Assembly (NCBI RefSeq): GCF_001050515.1
Contig: NZ_CAHS01000023.1
Location: 62,001 to 126,000, forward strand
Origin: Erwinia piriflorinigrans CFBP 5888
GTDB taxonomy: Bacteria; Pseudomonadota; Gammaproteobacteria; Enterobacterales; Enterobacteriaceae
Direction: 5' to 3'
DNA length: 64,000 nt
How positions within the stretch are numbered: the first letter of the stretch is position 1; each line of letters opens with the position of its first letter. The position numbers and the translations under genes are program-made. This document shows, piece by piece, positions 18,692-28,067 of this stretch. The notes under the pieces were generated by a model. That model had not been told where the DNA came from, made no database searches, and saw only the letters and a list, made by a program, of their open reading frames with translations.

Positions 18692-19518
18692 TTCAGCCGC
18701 TGCGGATGCGTGTATATCGTTGCGCGCCCCGGTTTACTGAAGCCCACCAGCGTCACATTGCTGCGTTCTGCCACCTCCACCGCCAGGCGGGTAGCGGCAG
18801 AGACGGCGAACAGGATCTCCACCCCGCACATGGCGGCTTTCTGCACCATCTCATAGCTGGCACGGCTGGAGACCAGCAGCGCGCCGTCCGCTCTGGCCCA
18901 TTCGGCCCTGCTGCGGATGCCGAGCAGCTTATCCAGCGCCACATGGCGGCCAACATCCTCGCAACCGGCACGGAGCTGTCCATCCGGGTCTATCCATGCC
19001 GCCGCGTGGGTACAGCCGGTCAACTGCCCGACCGGCTGGAAATTTTTTAGCTGGCGCAGTGCGCTGTCCAGCTGATTAAGATCAAAATGCTGGGTAAACG
19101 GCAGCGGTTGCAGCGGCTTGCCAATCTCCGCCAACTGTTCCACGCCACAAACACCGCAGCCGGTGCGCCCGGTCATGGCTCGCCGCCGTTCCTTTAACGC
19201 CATAAAACGACGGCTGGATAGCTCAATCTGGACTTCAATGCCGTTACAGACCGACACAATATCCATCGCGTAAATATCACCAGGTACCACGATAATCCCT
19301 TCCGACAACGAAAAACCGACAGCAAATGCGGCTAAATCTTTCGGCGTGGCCATCATCACGACATGAGAGATGCCGTTATAGACCAGCGCCACCGGCACCT
19401 CTTCTGCCAGCCAGTCCGCTTGCGCCAGCTGTCGTGCATCACGCTGCCACACCATCGCCTGCTGCACGCCGGTCGGTTTTTCACTCTGGTTTTCACTTTC
19501 GTGCTGTTTGTCATTCAC
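18688..19518 (-). CDS. fdhD: Formate dehydrogenase accessory sulfurtransferase FdhD
   Basis: 276 aa. It transfers sulfur from IscS to the bis-MGD molybdenum cofactor of formate dehydrogenases. The essential pair Cys121 and Cys124 sits in TGCGVCGV, at the same numbers as in E. coli FdhD. Other conserved parts are [25 protein letters not shown] and [15 protein letters not shown]. The N-terminus is polar and variable. It is divergent from fdhE. In E. coli the fdoGHI genes lie between the two; here the gap is only about 400 bases. Confidence 0.95.
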   Translation of the reverse strand: MNDKQHESENQSEKPTGVQQAMVWQRDARQLAQADWLAEEVPVALVYNGISHVVMMATPKDLAAFAVGFSLSEGIIVVPGDIYAMDIVSVCNGIEVQIELSSRRFMALKERRRAMTGRTGCGVCGVEQLAEIGKPLQPLPFTQHFDLNQLDSALRQLKNFQPVGQLTGCTHAAAWIDPDGQLRAGCEDVGRHVALDKLLGIRSRAEWARADGALLVSSRASYEMVQKAAMCGVEILFAVSAATRLAVEVAERSNVTLVGFSKPGRATIYTHPQRLN

Positions 19519-19927
19519 GCAATGTCACTCATTCTGTACGCCACATATCGCTGTGGCTTAGCTGTAAACATGGCCGCATAAAAACCGCCTTGTCTCAATT
19601 GTGAACCTCCGATGTCTGAGCCGCAAAATTTTTCAGCGGCATCAAGTCAGTACGGTTATTGTGCCCGTTCGCCGGCGAAAAAATGCTAAGAATGACGCGC
19701 AGAGATGCGGCGAAAATTCAGGAAAACGAGAGATCTGGCGCTGTCTGGGCTACCATCTTAAACAGAATTGCGTATCCTTATTGACGACTGTTCTTTTCAT
19801 CCCGGCGCTCTCACTTTGCGACCACATCAGGACGATATCCTGTCGGACAAAAGAAAATGCCACTGTCCGGTATTTCCGCAGCGTAAGTGCACGGCAAAAC
19901 GGCATAAATAACTGAAAAAGGTCTCTG
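19519..19927. other. fdhD-fdhE divergent gap lacking fdoGHI
   Basis: 409 bases. A 104-codon plus-strand frame (19601-19915) shows no domain and nothing I can relate to FdoG, FdoH or FdoI. Just upstream of fdhE, AAAAAGGTCTCTG gives a modest ribosome binding site. No clear promoter or operator was seen. Confidence 0.5.
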
Positions 19928-20836
19928 ATGACGATTCTTATTATCCCGCAGGACCCGTCGGAGAAAGGCGACCCGCTCGTGGTGGACACCCTACCGCCAT
20001 TGCTTTTCCCCCGTCTGAAAAATTCTTACAGCCGCCGTGCCGCGCGTCTTCGCCAGCTGGCGGCAAAAAATCCATTGGGCGACTACCTGCGTTTTGCTGC
20101 GGTGATTGCCAGCGCGCAGGAGATCGTCCTGTACGACCATCCGCTACGGATGGATCTGCGTCCTCGCCTGGAAGAGAGCGCCCGCACCGGCAAGCCGCCG
20201 CTTGAAATCAACACCCTGCCACGCGATGCGCACTGGCAGCGGCTGCTGCATTCACTGATTGCCGAGCTGAAGCCGGAAATGAGCGGGCAGGCGCTTTCGG
20301 TGCTGGAAAACCTGGAGAAATCGTCATCTGTCGAGCTGGAAGCGATGGCCAGCGCGCTGTTTGCCAATGAGTTCGTTCGGGTTAGCAGTGATAAAGCACC
20401 GTTTATCTGGGCCGCTTTGTCTGTCTATTGGGCGCAGATGGCGGCGCTTATTCCGGGTAAGGCGTATGTCAAAGCCGGTGAACAGCGCCAGTTCTGCCCG
20501 GTATGTGCCAGCGTGCCGGTTTCCAGCATGGTACATGTGGACGGCGTGCGTTACCTGCACTGCAATCTGTGCGAAAGCGAGTGGCATGTGGCGGATGCCA
20601 AATGCAGCAACTGCGAACAAACGCGCGATCTTCACTACTGGTCGCTTGATAGCGCGGCGATCAAGGCTGAAAGCTGCGGCGACTGCGGTACCTGGCTGAA
20701 ACTGCTGTATCAGGAAAAAGATCCGGCGGTCGAGGCGGTTGCTGATGACCTGGCATCGCTTATCCTTGATGCACGCATGGAGCAGGAAGGTTTTGCCCGT
20801 AGCAGTCTGAATCCTTTTCTATTCCCCGGGGAATGA
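19928..20836 (+). CDS. fdhE: Formate dehydrogenase accessory protein FdhE
   Basis: 302 aa. A cytoplasmic protein needed for the activity of respiratory formate dehydrogenases. Four Cys pairs of rubredoxin type are visible: FCPVCAS, HCNLCES, CSNCEQ and SCGDCG (about residues 185-265), expected to bind iron. The N-terminal part is helical. The gene starts ATGACGATTCTTATT and is followed after three bases by yibF. Its classical partners fdoGHI are not adjacent; they may be elsewhere in the genome or absent. Confidence 0.94.
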   Translation: MTILIIPQDPSEKGDPLVVDTLPPLLFPRLKNSYSRRAARLRQLAAKNPLGDYLRFAAVIASAQEIVLYDHPLRMDLRPRLEESARTGKPPLEINTLPRDAHWQRLLHSLIAELKPEMSGQALSVLENLEKSSSVELEAMASALFANEFVRVSSDKAPFIWAALSVYWAQMAALIPGKAYVKAGEQRQFCPVCASVPVSSMVHVDGVRYLHCNLCESEWHVADAKCSNCEQTRDLHYWSLDSAAIKAESCGDCGTWLKLLYQEKDPAVEAVADDLASLILDARMEQEGFARSSLNPFLFPGE

Positions 20837-20839
20837 ACC

Positions 20840-21451
20840 ATGAAGCTAATTGGAAATTATACCAGTCCTTATGTACGCAAAATTTCGGTGCTCCTGCTGG
20901 AAAAAGGGATCGCTTTTGAGTTTGTTAATCTGTCTCCGTGGACAGAAGAAAGCCATGTCAAAGACTACAACCCGTTAGGCAAGGTTCCGGCGCTGGTCAC
21001 CGACGCGGGGGACACCTGGTATAACTCGCCGATTATCGCCGCCTGGCTGGAACTGCAACATCCTCAACCCGCCTTTCTTCCCGCCGATCCCCTGTCGGCG
21101 CTGGCGGTGCGCCAGCTGGAAACGCTGGCCGATGGGGTATGTGATGCGGCGCTGCTTATCGTGCGGGAACAGCAAAAAGCCCCCGGTCAACAGTGCGCAG
21201 AGGAGATGCTGCGCCAGCGCGACAAGATCAAACGCGGGCTGGATGCGCTGGAAGCCGCAGCCGTAGAGGGCAAAGGATTGAACGGCACGCAGATCACTCT
21301 GGCTGATATCGCCACCGTCTGCATGCTGGGCTATCTCAATTTCCGTAGAGTGGCACCCAACTGGTGCGTGGGCCATCCGCAGTTGGTGGCACTGGCAACA
21401 ACCCTGTTCCAGCGTGACAGCTTTGCGCGTACCGAGCCGCCTGTCAGCTGA
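20840..21451 (+). CDS. yibF: Glutathione S-transferase family protein YibF
   Basis: 203 aa. The N-terminal thioredoxin-fold GST domain (MKLIGNYTSPYVRKISVLLLEKGI, then NPLGKVPALVTD with the cis-Pro) is followed by an all-helical C-terminal domain ending FRRVAPNWCVGHPQL and SFARTEPP. It matches E. coli YibF in length and sequence as I remember it. No specific substrate is known. It lies three bases after fdhE, so the two are cotranscribed, and it is followed by tag after 33 bases. Confidence 0.92.
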   Translation: MKLIGNYTSPYVRKISVLLLEKGIAFEFVNLSPWTEESHVKDYNPLGKVPALVTDAGDTWYNSPIIAAWLELQHPQPAFLPADPLSALAVRQLETLADGVCDAALLIVREQQKAPGQQCAEEMLRQRDKIKRGLDALEAAAVEGKGLNGTQITLADIATVCMLGYLNFRRVAPNWCVGHPQLVALATTLFQRDSFARTEPPVS

Positions 21452-21484
21452 ATCCATGCAAGATTGCGATACGAGGAACGATAC

Positions 21485-22048
21485 ATGCAACGTTGCGGCT
21501 GGGTGTCTGACGATCCGCTGTATATTGCCTACCACGACAGTGAATGGGGCGTACCCCACACCGAGACTCAGGCATTATTTGAGATGATCTGTCTGGAAGG
21601 TCAGGTCGCCGGACTCTCCTGGCTTACGGTTTTGAAAAAACGTGAGCACTACCGCCGACTGTTTCATCATTTTGACGTTCAGGCGGTTGCTAAGATGGAT
21701 GAGGCGGATATCGACAGATTGATGCAGGAGCGCGGTATTATCCGCCATCGAGGAAAAATCACCGCCATTATTGCTAACGCCCGCGCCCTGCTGGCGATGG
21801 AAGCGGCTGGAGAACCCTTTAAGACGTTTATCTGGGGCTTCGTCGATCATCAGCCGCAAATCAGTCGTTTTAGCGACTATCGCCACACGCCGACAACCAG
21901 CGCAGCTTCTGATAAACTGTCAAAAGCATTGAAAAAACGCGGCTTTAAATTTGTCGGCCCCACCACCTGCTACTCATTTATGCAGGCCTGCGGGCTGCTT
22001 TGTGAGCATGTCATCGGCTGTTTTTGCCATCCCGATAACAGAAAGTAG
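21485..22048 (+). CDS. tag: DNA-3-methyladenine glycosylase I
   Basis: 187 aa from ATG 21485, preceded by GAGGAACGATAC; an in-frame extension to 21464 is not needed. It removes 3-methyladenine from DNA. Features of the family are MQRCGWVSDDPLYIAYHDSE with zinc ligands Cys4 and His17, the catalytic-site Glu in MICLEGQ(V)AGLSW, RGIIRHRGKI, and the C-terminal zinc-binding HVIGCFCHP. Length equals that of E. coli Tag. It probably shares a transcript with fdhE-yibF. Confidence 0.96.
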   Translation: MQRCGWVSDDPLYIAYHDSEWGVPHTETQALFEMICLEGQVAGLSWLTVLKKREHYRRLFHHFDVQAVAKMDEADIDRLMQERGIIRHRGKITAIIANARALLAMEAAGEPFKTFIWGFVDHQPQISRFSDYRHTPTTSAASDKLSKALKKRGFKFVGPTTCYSFMQACGLLCEHVIGCFCHPDNRK

Positions 22049-22247
22049 CCTTTGCTAACGAAAGGAGGAATTGGCCTGGCCTGTTTCTCCGGTGGCCTGT
22101 ACCCTCATCAGTCGCGTCGACTGACACTTCCGCCCGCTGCTGTGACAGGAAATCCCTATCAATAAAACCATATTCCCGTGAAAAAATCGCAGCGGGCAGA
22201 TCGGGTATCGGTGTAAAAAGATAATGTCGGCCAACCAGATGTGAAGG

Positions 22248-22274
22248 TATCTCTGCCTTTCAGTGCCAGAGATA
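22248..22274. repeat. Inverted repeat upstream of ptxS
   Basis: TATCTCTG and CAGAGATA flank an 11-base loop, about 70 bases before the LacI-family gene and in a 295-base gap after tag. It could be an operator, a hairpin in the leader, or chance. Confidence 0.3.
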
Positions 22275-22343
22275 TGAAGCCGAAACCTGACCTGACACGG
22301 CAGTTATGATAGTCTCGATCAATTATTAAACCCTGGGAGCAAC

Positions 22344-23381
22344 ATGAACCGTAAAGCAGCCAAAGCCACTATCAGCGATGTTGCTAAAGCCGCTAATACC
22401 GGAAAAACCAGCGTTTCCCGCTATCTTAACGGCGAGCTAAGTGCCCTCTCTATCGATCTAAAAACGCGCATTGAAAGCGCTATCTCCCAACTTAACTATC
22501 TGCCCAGCCAGATGGCGCGAGGTTTGAAACGCGGCCGTACTCGCTTAATTGGTCTGATTATCGCCGATATCACCAATCCCTATTCAATCAATATCATGAG
22601 CGGTATTGAAGCGGCCTGTCGCGCCAACGGCTTCACTCTGCTGATGTGTAATACCAATAATGAAATCGATCTGGAACAGCATTACCTGAATCTGCTGAAC
22701 AGCTACCAGGTGGAAGGGATTGTGGTTAACGCGGTAGGGATGCGCGAAGAGGCGCTGAGTCAGCTACAGCAGTCACAGCTGCCAATGGTGTTAATCGACC
22801 GCAAAATTGCCGATTTTCATTGTGACGTTATTGGGCTGGATAACCATGCTGCGGCGTGGCAGGCAACCGAACATTTGCTGGCCCGGGACTATCGGGCGCT
22901 GCTGTTTATCAGCGAACCGTTGGGCCTGGTCAATACCCGGCTGGAGCGCGCGCACAGCTTTCGACAATGTATGGCGCAGCAGCCAGATCGGGTCGCCGAG
23001 GTGGCCGAAGTCGCATCGGGTGACAGTCAGCGGCTGGAGCAGGTGCTGCACGAGTTTCATCAACGCCATCACGCTGCACCCTGCGCGGTGATGGTGGTCA
23101 ATGGTGCACTGACGCTACAGGTGGCCCGCGCGTTGCGCCGTCTGAACCTCAACTGGGGAGAGCACATCGGCCTACTGGGCTTCGATGAACTGGACTGGGC
23201 CGAGCTGGCGGGCGTTGGCATCACCACTTTGAAACAGCCAACCTGGCAGATGGGCTACTCCGCGCTTGAACAGGTACTGAAGCGCATCGAAGGCGATGAT
23301 GCTCCGGTGCAGGAACAGCTGTTTAGCGGTGAACTGATTGTGCGCGGCTCGACGGCGGGGAGCAATGAACCTGTTGAATAA
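22344..23381 (+). CDS. ptxS: LacI-family repressor of 2-ketogluconate genes (PtxS-like)
   Basis: 345 aa. The N-terminal LacI helix-turn-helix is ATISDVAKAANTGKTSVSRY with the hinge-helix region LPSQMARGLKRGRTRLIGLI. The rest is a periplasmic-binding-protein-like effector domain (IIADITNPYSINIMSGIEAA, GIVVNAVGM, GLLGFDELDWAELAGVGITT). It resembles Pseudomonas PtxS, which represses the kgu operon and responds to 2-ketogluconate. It lies upstream of kguEKTD in the same direction, and a PtxS-like palindrome occurs in front of kguE. Confidence 0.82.
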   Translation: MNRKAAKATISDVAKAANTGKTSVSRYLNGELSALSIDLKTRIESAISQLNYLPSQMARGLKRGRTRLIGLIIADITNPYSINIMSGIEAACRANGFTLLMCNTNNEIDLEQHYLNLLNSYQVEGIVVNAVGMREEALSQLQQSQLPMVLIDRKIADFHCDVIGLDNHAAAWQATEHLLARDYRALLFISEPLGLVNTRLERAHSFRQCMAQQPDRVAEVAEVASGDSQRLEQVLHEFHQRHHAAPCAVMVVNGALTLQVARALRRLNLNWGEHIGLLGFDELDWAELAGVGITTLKQPTWQMGYSALEQVLKRIEGDDAPVQEQLFSGELIVRGSTAGSNEPVE

Positions 23382-23394
23382 GAAGCCAGATACT

Positions 23395-23670
23395 TATCTC
23401 CTCATCTTTTTTATATTTCCTTTTTGAATTAGATGCGAAGAAAGCTGCGGTATACGGATTGTACGACCAGTCGATCGGCCTGCTTGGTATACCATCATGC
23501 TGGGCTAATGCCGCAATTTCTAAAAAATCTCTGTGTAGCCATTCAGTAAAAGTTGTAGTCAAAAGGCTATTAATGTTGGTCCCCCCAATAGCAATAATAT
23601 ACAGGATGCTAAATCCAGTTTTGCCGTTTACCAGATATCCTCTCGGCCACCACCTTTTTCTCACTATCAT
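23395..23670 (-). pseudogene. Remnant of an FRG-domain protein gene
   Basis: The minus-strand frame 23323-23670 encodes a stretch typical of the FRG domain: ALAQHDGIPSRPIDWSYNPY then TAAFFAS. In intact FRG proteins this is the AQH-G-PTRLLDWT-NP-ALFFA core. The frame has no plausible start or ribosome binding site upstream and runs out into antisense ptxS sequence at its 3' end, so only the core of the domain remains. The segment is more AT-rich than the flanking genes. FRG proteins are often accessory or defence genes. I read this as a decayed insertion between ptxS and kguE. Confidence 0.6.
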
Positions 23671-23744
23671 TTTAAGAAAAATCCCTACCTCAAAATGGTG
23701 ACATCGTGAGCGTCATCATAAGTTACATCTCTGTCTCTTTCATT

Positions 23745-23758
23745 TGGAACCGGTTCCA
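23745..23758. promoter_or_regulatory. PtxS-type operator
   Basis: TGGAACCGGTTCCA, a perfect 14-base palindrome with the central CG of LacI-family operators, 31 bases before kguE. The Pseudomonas PtxS consensus as I recall it is TGAAACCGGTTTCA, which matches 12 of 14 here. A repressor bound here would block transcription into kguEKTD. Confidence 0.8.
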
Positions 23759-23789
23759 TCTACCCTTTTCTCATGTAAATGGAGGGATC

Positions 23790-24539
23790 ATGAAGAGAGA
23801 TGTGATTGTCGTTACCGCTGCCTACGGTCAGCACCAGGTGAGTGCGCTGGGCGGCCAGCAGGCGCTGTTGCCGATTATTGCCGCCGCCGGGGCCGATGGC
23901 GTGGAGATCCGCCGTGAACTGTTTACCCCGCAGCAGCTGACGCAGTTGCCGCAGCTGGCACAGGCAATCGTGGATTCACGGCTGGCGGCGTTTTATTCGG
24001 TGCCGGAAGCGCTATTTATGTCGGATGGTTCGCTTAATCCGCAGCTGGATCGCCACTTCGCTGAAGCGCAGCAGCTTAACGCGCGCATGCTGAAATACTC
24101 CCTCGGTCATTTCCAGCCGGGCTTTGACGGTAGCGAACTGCGTGACAAGCTGGCGGGAAAAACAGTACGGCTGGTGGTGGAAAACGATCAGACCGACTGC
24201 GGCAGACTGCATGCCCTTGAGCGCTTTTTCCATACCGGTGAAGAGAATCGCATCATTAACGGCATGACTTTCGATATCGGCAATTGGCTATGGGTCGGTG
24301 ACCAGCCACTCGTCGCCGCCGACGCTCTGAGCCGCCATGTTCACTATATCCATGTGAAAGCCGCTGCGCCGCACGGAGATGGCTGGCGAGCGTTAGCTCT
24401 GGACCAGGCCGATAATTTGTGGCGTGAAACGCTGGCGTTGCTGCCTGCTGATGTGCCGCGTGCCATTGAGTTTCCGCTGGAAGGCCCCGACCTGGTCGCC
24501 ATTACCCGGCATTATGTTGACCTGCTGCGCGAGGTATAA
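23790..24539 (+). CDS. kguE: Sugar phosphate isomerase/epimerase-like protein KguE
   Basis: 249 aa, TIM-barrel xylose-isomerase-like family (AP endonuclease 2 fold): GADGVEIRRELF, LKYSLGHFQPG, VENDQTDCGRL, FDIGNWLWVG and YIHVKAA are the barrel strand ends with metal-binding acids and His. I chose ATG 23790 because GGAGGGATC precedes it; the frame runs upstream to 23706 through the operator region. It is the first gene of the 2-ketogluconate operon. Its exact reaction is not established in the family. Confidence 0.85.
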   Translation: MKRDVIVVTAAYGQHQVSALGGQQALLPIIAAAGADGVEIRRELFTPQQLTQLPQLAQAIVDSRLAAFYSVPEALFMSDGSLNPQLDRHFAEAQQLNARMLKYSLGHFQPGFDGSELRDKLAGKTVRLVVENDQTDCGRLHALERFFHTGEENRIINGMTFDIGNWLWVGDQPLVAADALSRHVHYIHVKAAAPHGDGWRALALDQADNLWRETLALLPADVPRAIEFPLEGPDLVAITRHYVDLLREV

Positions 24540-24542
24540 ATC

Positions 24543-25496
24543 ATGACTATTGCGACCAACGGCATGCTGGATGCCGTCACCATTGGCGAAGCGATGGCAA
24601 TGTTTGTTGCTAATGAACCTGGCAATCTCGCCAGCGCCAACCATTTTACCAAACGCATCGCGGGTGCTGAGCTGAATGTGGCCATCGGGCTGGCGCGCCT
24701 CGGTCTGAAAGTGGGCTGGGTCAGCCGCATTGGTGACGACTCCTTTGGGCAATTCACCTGCCAGCAACTGGATCGGGAGGGCGTGGATCGTCGCCTGGTG
24801 ACGCAGGATCAACGTTACCCCACCGGCTTTCAGCTGAAATCAAAAGTTAACGATGGTTCCGATCCGCTGGTGGAGTATTTCCGCAAAGGCTCCGCCGCCA
24901 GCCATCTTTCTCCGGCAGATTTTGATCGTGACTACTTTGGCAGCGCGCGCCATTTGCATCTTAGCGGCGTGGCGGCGGCGATTTCCGATGACTCACTGGC
25001 CCTGTCGCTTTATGCTGCACGCGAAATGAAAGCGATGGGAAAGACCATCTCCTTCGATCCCAATCTGCGTCCGGTGCTGTGGCCAAGCGAGCAGGAGATG
25101 ATCAGGCAGCTGAATAATCTGGCGCAGTATGCCGACTGGGTGCTGCCCGGCATTAGCGAAGGGAAAATCCTTACCGGTTATCACCAGCCGGAAGCTATTG
25201 CCGATTTTTATCTGGCGATGGGCGTCAAAGCGGTGGTCATTAAAACCGGCTGCGACGGTGCCTGGTACAAAACCGCTGAAGGTGACAGCGGCCAGGTCGC
25301 CGCAGTGAAAACCGATAACGTCATTGATACCGTTGGAGCCGGTGATGGCTTTGCCGTTGGCGTTATCAGCGCCCTGCTGGAAGGAAAATCGTTACCCGCA
25401 GCCGTACTGCGCGGCAACAAGATCGGATCGCTGGCGATTCAGGCCATCGGCGACAGCGAAGGGTTGCCAACGCGCGCCGTTTTAGGTGATTTCTAA
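24543..25496 (+). CDS. kguK: 2-dehydrogluconate (2-keto-D-gluconate) kinase
   Basis: 317 aa, PfkB/ribokinase family. Visible motifs are the N-terminal GEAMAMFVANEPG and AGAELNVAIGLARLGLKVGW substrate loop, and the C-terminal anion-hole motif DTVGAGDGFAVG with catalytic Asp268. It phosphorylates 2-ketogluconate to 2-keto-6-phosphogluconate in the cytosol. By family alone 2-keto-3-deoxygluconate kinase is also possible. The neighbours KguE, KguT and KguD favour 2-ketogluconate. It starts three bases after kguE. Confidence 0.85.
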   Translation: MTIATNGMLDAVTIGEAMAMFVANEPGNLASANHFTKRIAGAELNVAIGLARLGLKVGWVSRIGDDSFGQFTCQQLDREGVDRRLVTQDQRYPTGFQLKSKVNDGSDPLVEYFRKGSAASHLSPADFDRDYFGSARHLHLSGVAAAISDDSLALSLYAAREMKAMGKTISFDPNLRPVLWPSEQEMIRQLNNLAQYADWVLPGISEGKILTGYHQPEAIADFYLAMGVKAVVIKTGCDGAWYKTAEGDSGQVAAVKTDNVIDTVGAGDGFAVGVISALLEGKSLPAAVLRGNKIGSLAIQAIGDSEGLPTRAVLGDF

Positions 25497-25572
25497 GCGA
25501 CAGCCCTGACCGGAACATAACAAAACCGCATCGCCCCACCCTACAAGAGAATGTGGCTACCGAGGAAGAACT

Positions 25573-26859
25573 ATGAGCAATCAGACAATCGCGCCAAAAC
25601 GCTGGTGGTATATCATGCCCATCGTGTTTATCAGCTACAGCCTGGCGTACCTGGATCGTGCTAATTTCAGCTTCGCCTCCGCAGCGGGGATTAACGAAGA
25701 CCTCGGTATCACCAAAGGCGTATCATCGCTGCTGGGCGCACTGTTCTTTCTTGGCTATTTCTTTTTTCAGATCCCCGGTGCCATCTACGCCGAACGGCGC
25801 AGCGTTAAAAAGCTGGTGTTCTGGTGCCTGATATTATGGGGCATTTGCGCCACGCTAACCGGGTTGGTGAGTAATATTCCGATGCTGGCCGCAATCCGCT
25901 TCACGCTGGGTGTAGTGGAAGCGGCGGTGATGCCGGCCATGCTGATTTATATCAGCAACTGGTTCGTTAAATCAGAGCGCTCACGCGCCAATACCTTCCT
26001 GATGCTGGGTAATCCGGTCACCGTGCTGTGGATGTCGGTGGTCTCCGGCTATTTGATTAATGCCTTCGGCTGGCGCGAGATGTTTATTATTGAGGGCTTC
26101 CCGGCGGTGATCTGGGCAGTGGCCTGGTGGTTCCTGGTACAGGATAAACCGGCGCAGGCGAAATGGCTGAGCGATAGTGAAAAAGCCGCGCTACAGGCGC
26201 AGCTGGAGAAAGAGCAGGAAAACCTGAAGGCGGTACGCAATTACTCCGAAGCCTTCAAATCGCGCAACGTCATTATTCTCTGCACGCAATATTTTTGCTG
26301 GAGCATCGGCGTGTACGGCTTTGTGCTGTGGCTGCCTTCCATCCTGCGTAACGGCACGCAAATGGGAATGGTCGAGGCAGGCTGGCTCTCTTCAGTTCCC
26401 TATCTGGCCGCCACGGTGGCGATGATTATCGTCTCCTGGGCTTCGGATAAGTTACAAAACCGCAAACTGTTTGTCTGGCCGTTACTGCTGTTAGGCGCGC
26501 TGGCGTTTATCGCATCGTACTTGGTCGGATCTGGCAATTTCTGGCTGTCCTATGCGCTGTTGGTGATCGCCGGGGCCGCAATGTATGCCCCCTACGGCCC
26601 GTTCTTTGCCATTATCCCGGAAATGCTGCCGCGCAACGTTGCCGGTGGCGCGATGGCGCTGATCAACGCGATGGGCGCGCTGGGGTCATTCCTCGGCTCC
26701 TGGGTGGTAGGTTATCTGAACGGGGCGACCGGCAGCCCGGCTGTATCCTACATATTTATGGGGGGAGCACTGCTGGTGGCGGTTTGTCTGACGCTGATCG
26801 TCAAACCGACGCAGGACAAGCATTCACCCCTTCCTCGTGGTGCGCTATCGCCAAAATGA
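25573..26859 (+). CDS. kguT: MFS transporter, 2-ketogluconate uptake (KguT-like)
   Basis: 428 aa with about 12 membrane segments, of the anion:cation symporter branch (ACS family) of MFS. Typical features are RWWYIMPIVFISYSLAYLDR at the N-terminus, the motif around NFSFASAAGI, and LGVVEAAVMPAMLIYISNWF in TM4. The ACS family carries organic anions such as glucarate, galactarate and 2-ketogluconate. It starts after GAGGAAGAACT, 76 bases downstream of kguK in the same operon. Confidence 0.85.
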   Translation: MSNQTIAPKRWWYIMPIVFISYSLAYLDRANFSFASAAGINEDLGITKGVSSLLGALFFLGYFFFQIPGAIYAERRSVKKLVFWCLILWGICATLTGLVSNIPMLAAIRFTLGVVEAAVMPAMLIYISNWFVKSERSRANTFLMLGNPVTVLWMSVVSGYLINAFGWREMFIIEGFPAVIWAVAWWFLVQDKPAQAKWLSDSEKAALQAQLEKEQENLKAVRNYSEAFKSRNVIILCTQYFCWSIGVYGFVLWLPSILRNGTQMGMVEAGWLSSVPYLAATVAMIIVSWASDKLQNRKLFVWPLLLLGALAFIASYLVGSGNFWLSYALLVIAGAAMYAPYGPFFAIIPEMLPRNVAGGAMALINAMGALGSFLGSWVVGYLNGATGSPAVSYIFMGGALLVAVCLTLIVKPTQDKHSPLPRGALSPK

Positions 26860-26897
26860 TCACGCTGACTTATTAACCTCTTAACAGGGAAAATCAC

Positions 26898-27863
26898 ATG
26901 AAACCTTCCGTGGTGCTGTATAAATCGTTACCCGAAGACCTGCGTAAGCGTCTGGATGAATACTGTGACGTGACCGAAATCTGCGGGTTAACTCCGGAAA
27001 ATATCGCCGAACATGCGGAAACTTTCAGCCAGGCAGAAGGTATCCTCGGTTCTGGCGGTAAAGTTGACGCAGAGTTTTTACGCAAGGCACCAAAGCTGCG
27101 CGTGGCATCCAGCATTTCCGTCGGCTATGACAATTTTGACGTGGCGGCGTTAAACGATCGCGGCGTGCTGCTGATGCACACGCCCACGGTACTGACCGAA
27201 ACCGTCGCTGATACCATGATGGCGCTGGTACTCAGTAGCGCACGTCGAGTGGTGGAGATGGCGGAACGCGTTAAATCCGGCGAGTGGCGCGGCAGCATCT
27301 CCTCTGACTGGTTCGGCATTGACGTGCACCATAAAAAGCTCGGCATCCTCGGCATGGGGCGCATCGGGCTGGCGCTGGCACAGCGTGCTCACCTCGGTTT
27401 CAGCATGCCAATCCTCTATAACGCCCGTCAGCATCATGAGGAAGCCGAACAGCGTTTTGATGCTCAGTACTGCGACCTGGATACGCTGCTGGCAGAGTCA
27501 GATTTTCTCTGCATCAGCCTGCCGCTCACGGAGCAGACTCACCATCTGATTGGCCGCGAGCAGCTGAAGAAAATGAAGCCCGGCGCGATACTGATCAATG
27601 CCGGCCGCGGCCCGGTGGTTGACGAGCAGGCGCTGATTGCCGCGCTGAAGGATGGCACCCTGCATGCTGCAGGGCTGGATGTGTTTGAGCAGGAGCCGCT
27701 GCCAGTTAGCTCGGAGCTGCTGGCGCTGCGCAACGTGGTGGCGCTGCCGCATATTGGATCCGCCACCCATGAAACGCGCTACGGTATGGCGAAAGATGCG
27801 GTGGATAACCTGATTGCCGCACTGAACGGTAAGGTTGAGAAAAACTGCGTTAACCCACGTTAA
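26898..27863 (+). CDS. kguD: 2-ketogluconate (6-phosphate) reductase, D-2-hydroxyacid dehydrogenase family
   Basis: 321 aa. D-isomer 2-hydroxyacid dehydrogenase with NAD(P)-binding [13 protein letters not shown] and the catalytic triad Arg237 (NAGRGPVVD), Glu266 (DVFEQEP) and His285 (LPHIGSAT). The sequence is close to GhrB/TkrA. In the kgu pathway this step reduces 2-keto-6-phosphogluconate to 6-phosphogluconate, which enters central metabolism. It is the last gene of the operon and is followed by a terminator. Confidence 0.87.
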   Translation: MKPSVVLYKSLPEDLRKRLDEYCDVTEICGLTPENIAEHAETFSQAEGILGSGGKVDAEFLRKAPKLRVASSISVGYDNFDVAALNDRGVLLMHTPTVLTETVADTMMALVLSSARRVVEMAERVKSGEWRGSISSDWFGIDVHHKKLGILGMGRIGLALAQRAHLGFSMPILYNARQHHEEAEQRFDAQYCDLDTLLAESDFLCISLPLTEQTHHLIGREQLKKMKPGAILINAGRGPVVDEQALIAALKDGTLHAAGLDVFEQEPLPVSSELLALRNVVALPHIGSATHETRYGMAKDAVDNLIAALNGKVEKNCVNPR

Positions 27864-27914
27864 CCGGAGGGCGATCGTCGTCGTTTTGCGCCTGTCCAGC
27901 ACCGCCCACGGGTC

Positions 27915-27942
27915 AAAAGGTCGCCATCGCGACCTTTTGCTT
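27915..27942 (+). terminator. Terminator of the kgu operon
   Basis: AAAAGGTCGC-CATC-GCGACCTTTT, a 10-bp stem followed by GCTTTTATC, 52 bases after the kguD stop. The A and T ends make it usable from both sides. Confidence 0.85.
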
Positions 27943-28067
27943 TTATCGCCCTGACCGGACGCGGGATGTATCGACCCTTTACCCGCAATGCCAATGACTC
28001 AAAGGGTAAAACGGGGATCAGGCCATCGCGATTTGATCGGTACGAACAGGGATATTAAGGAAATTGG

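Noticed and set aside
19601-19915. 104-codon frame between fdhD and fdhE, tested as an fdoGHI remnant
   Set aside because: Nothing in it resembles FdoG, FdoH or FdoI by eye.
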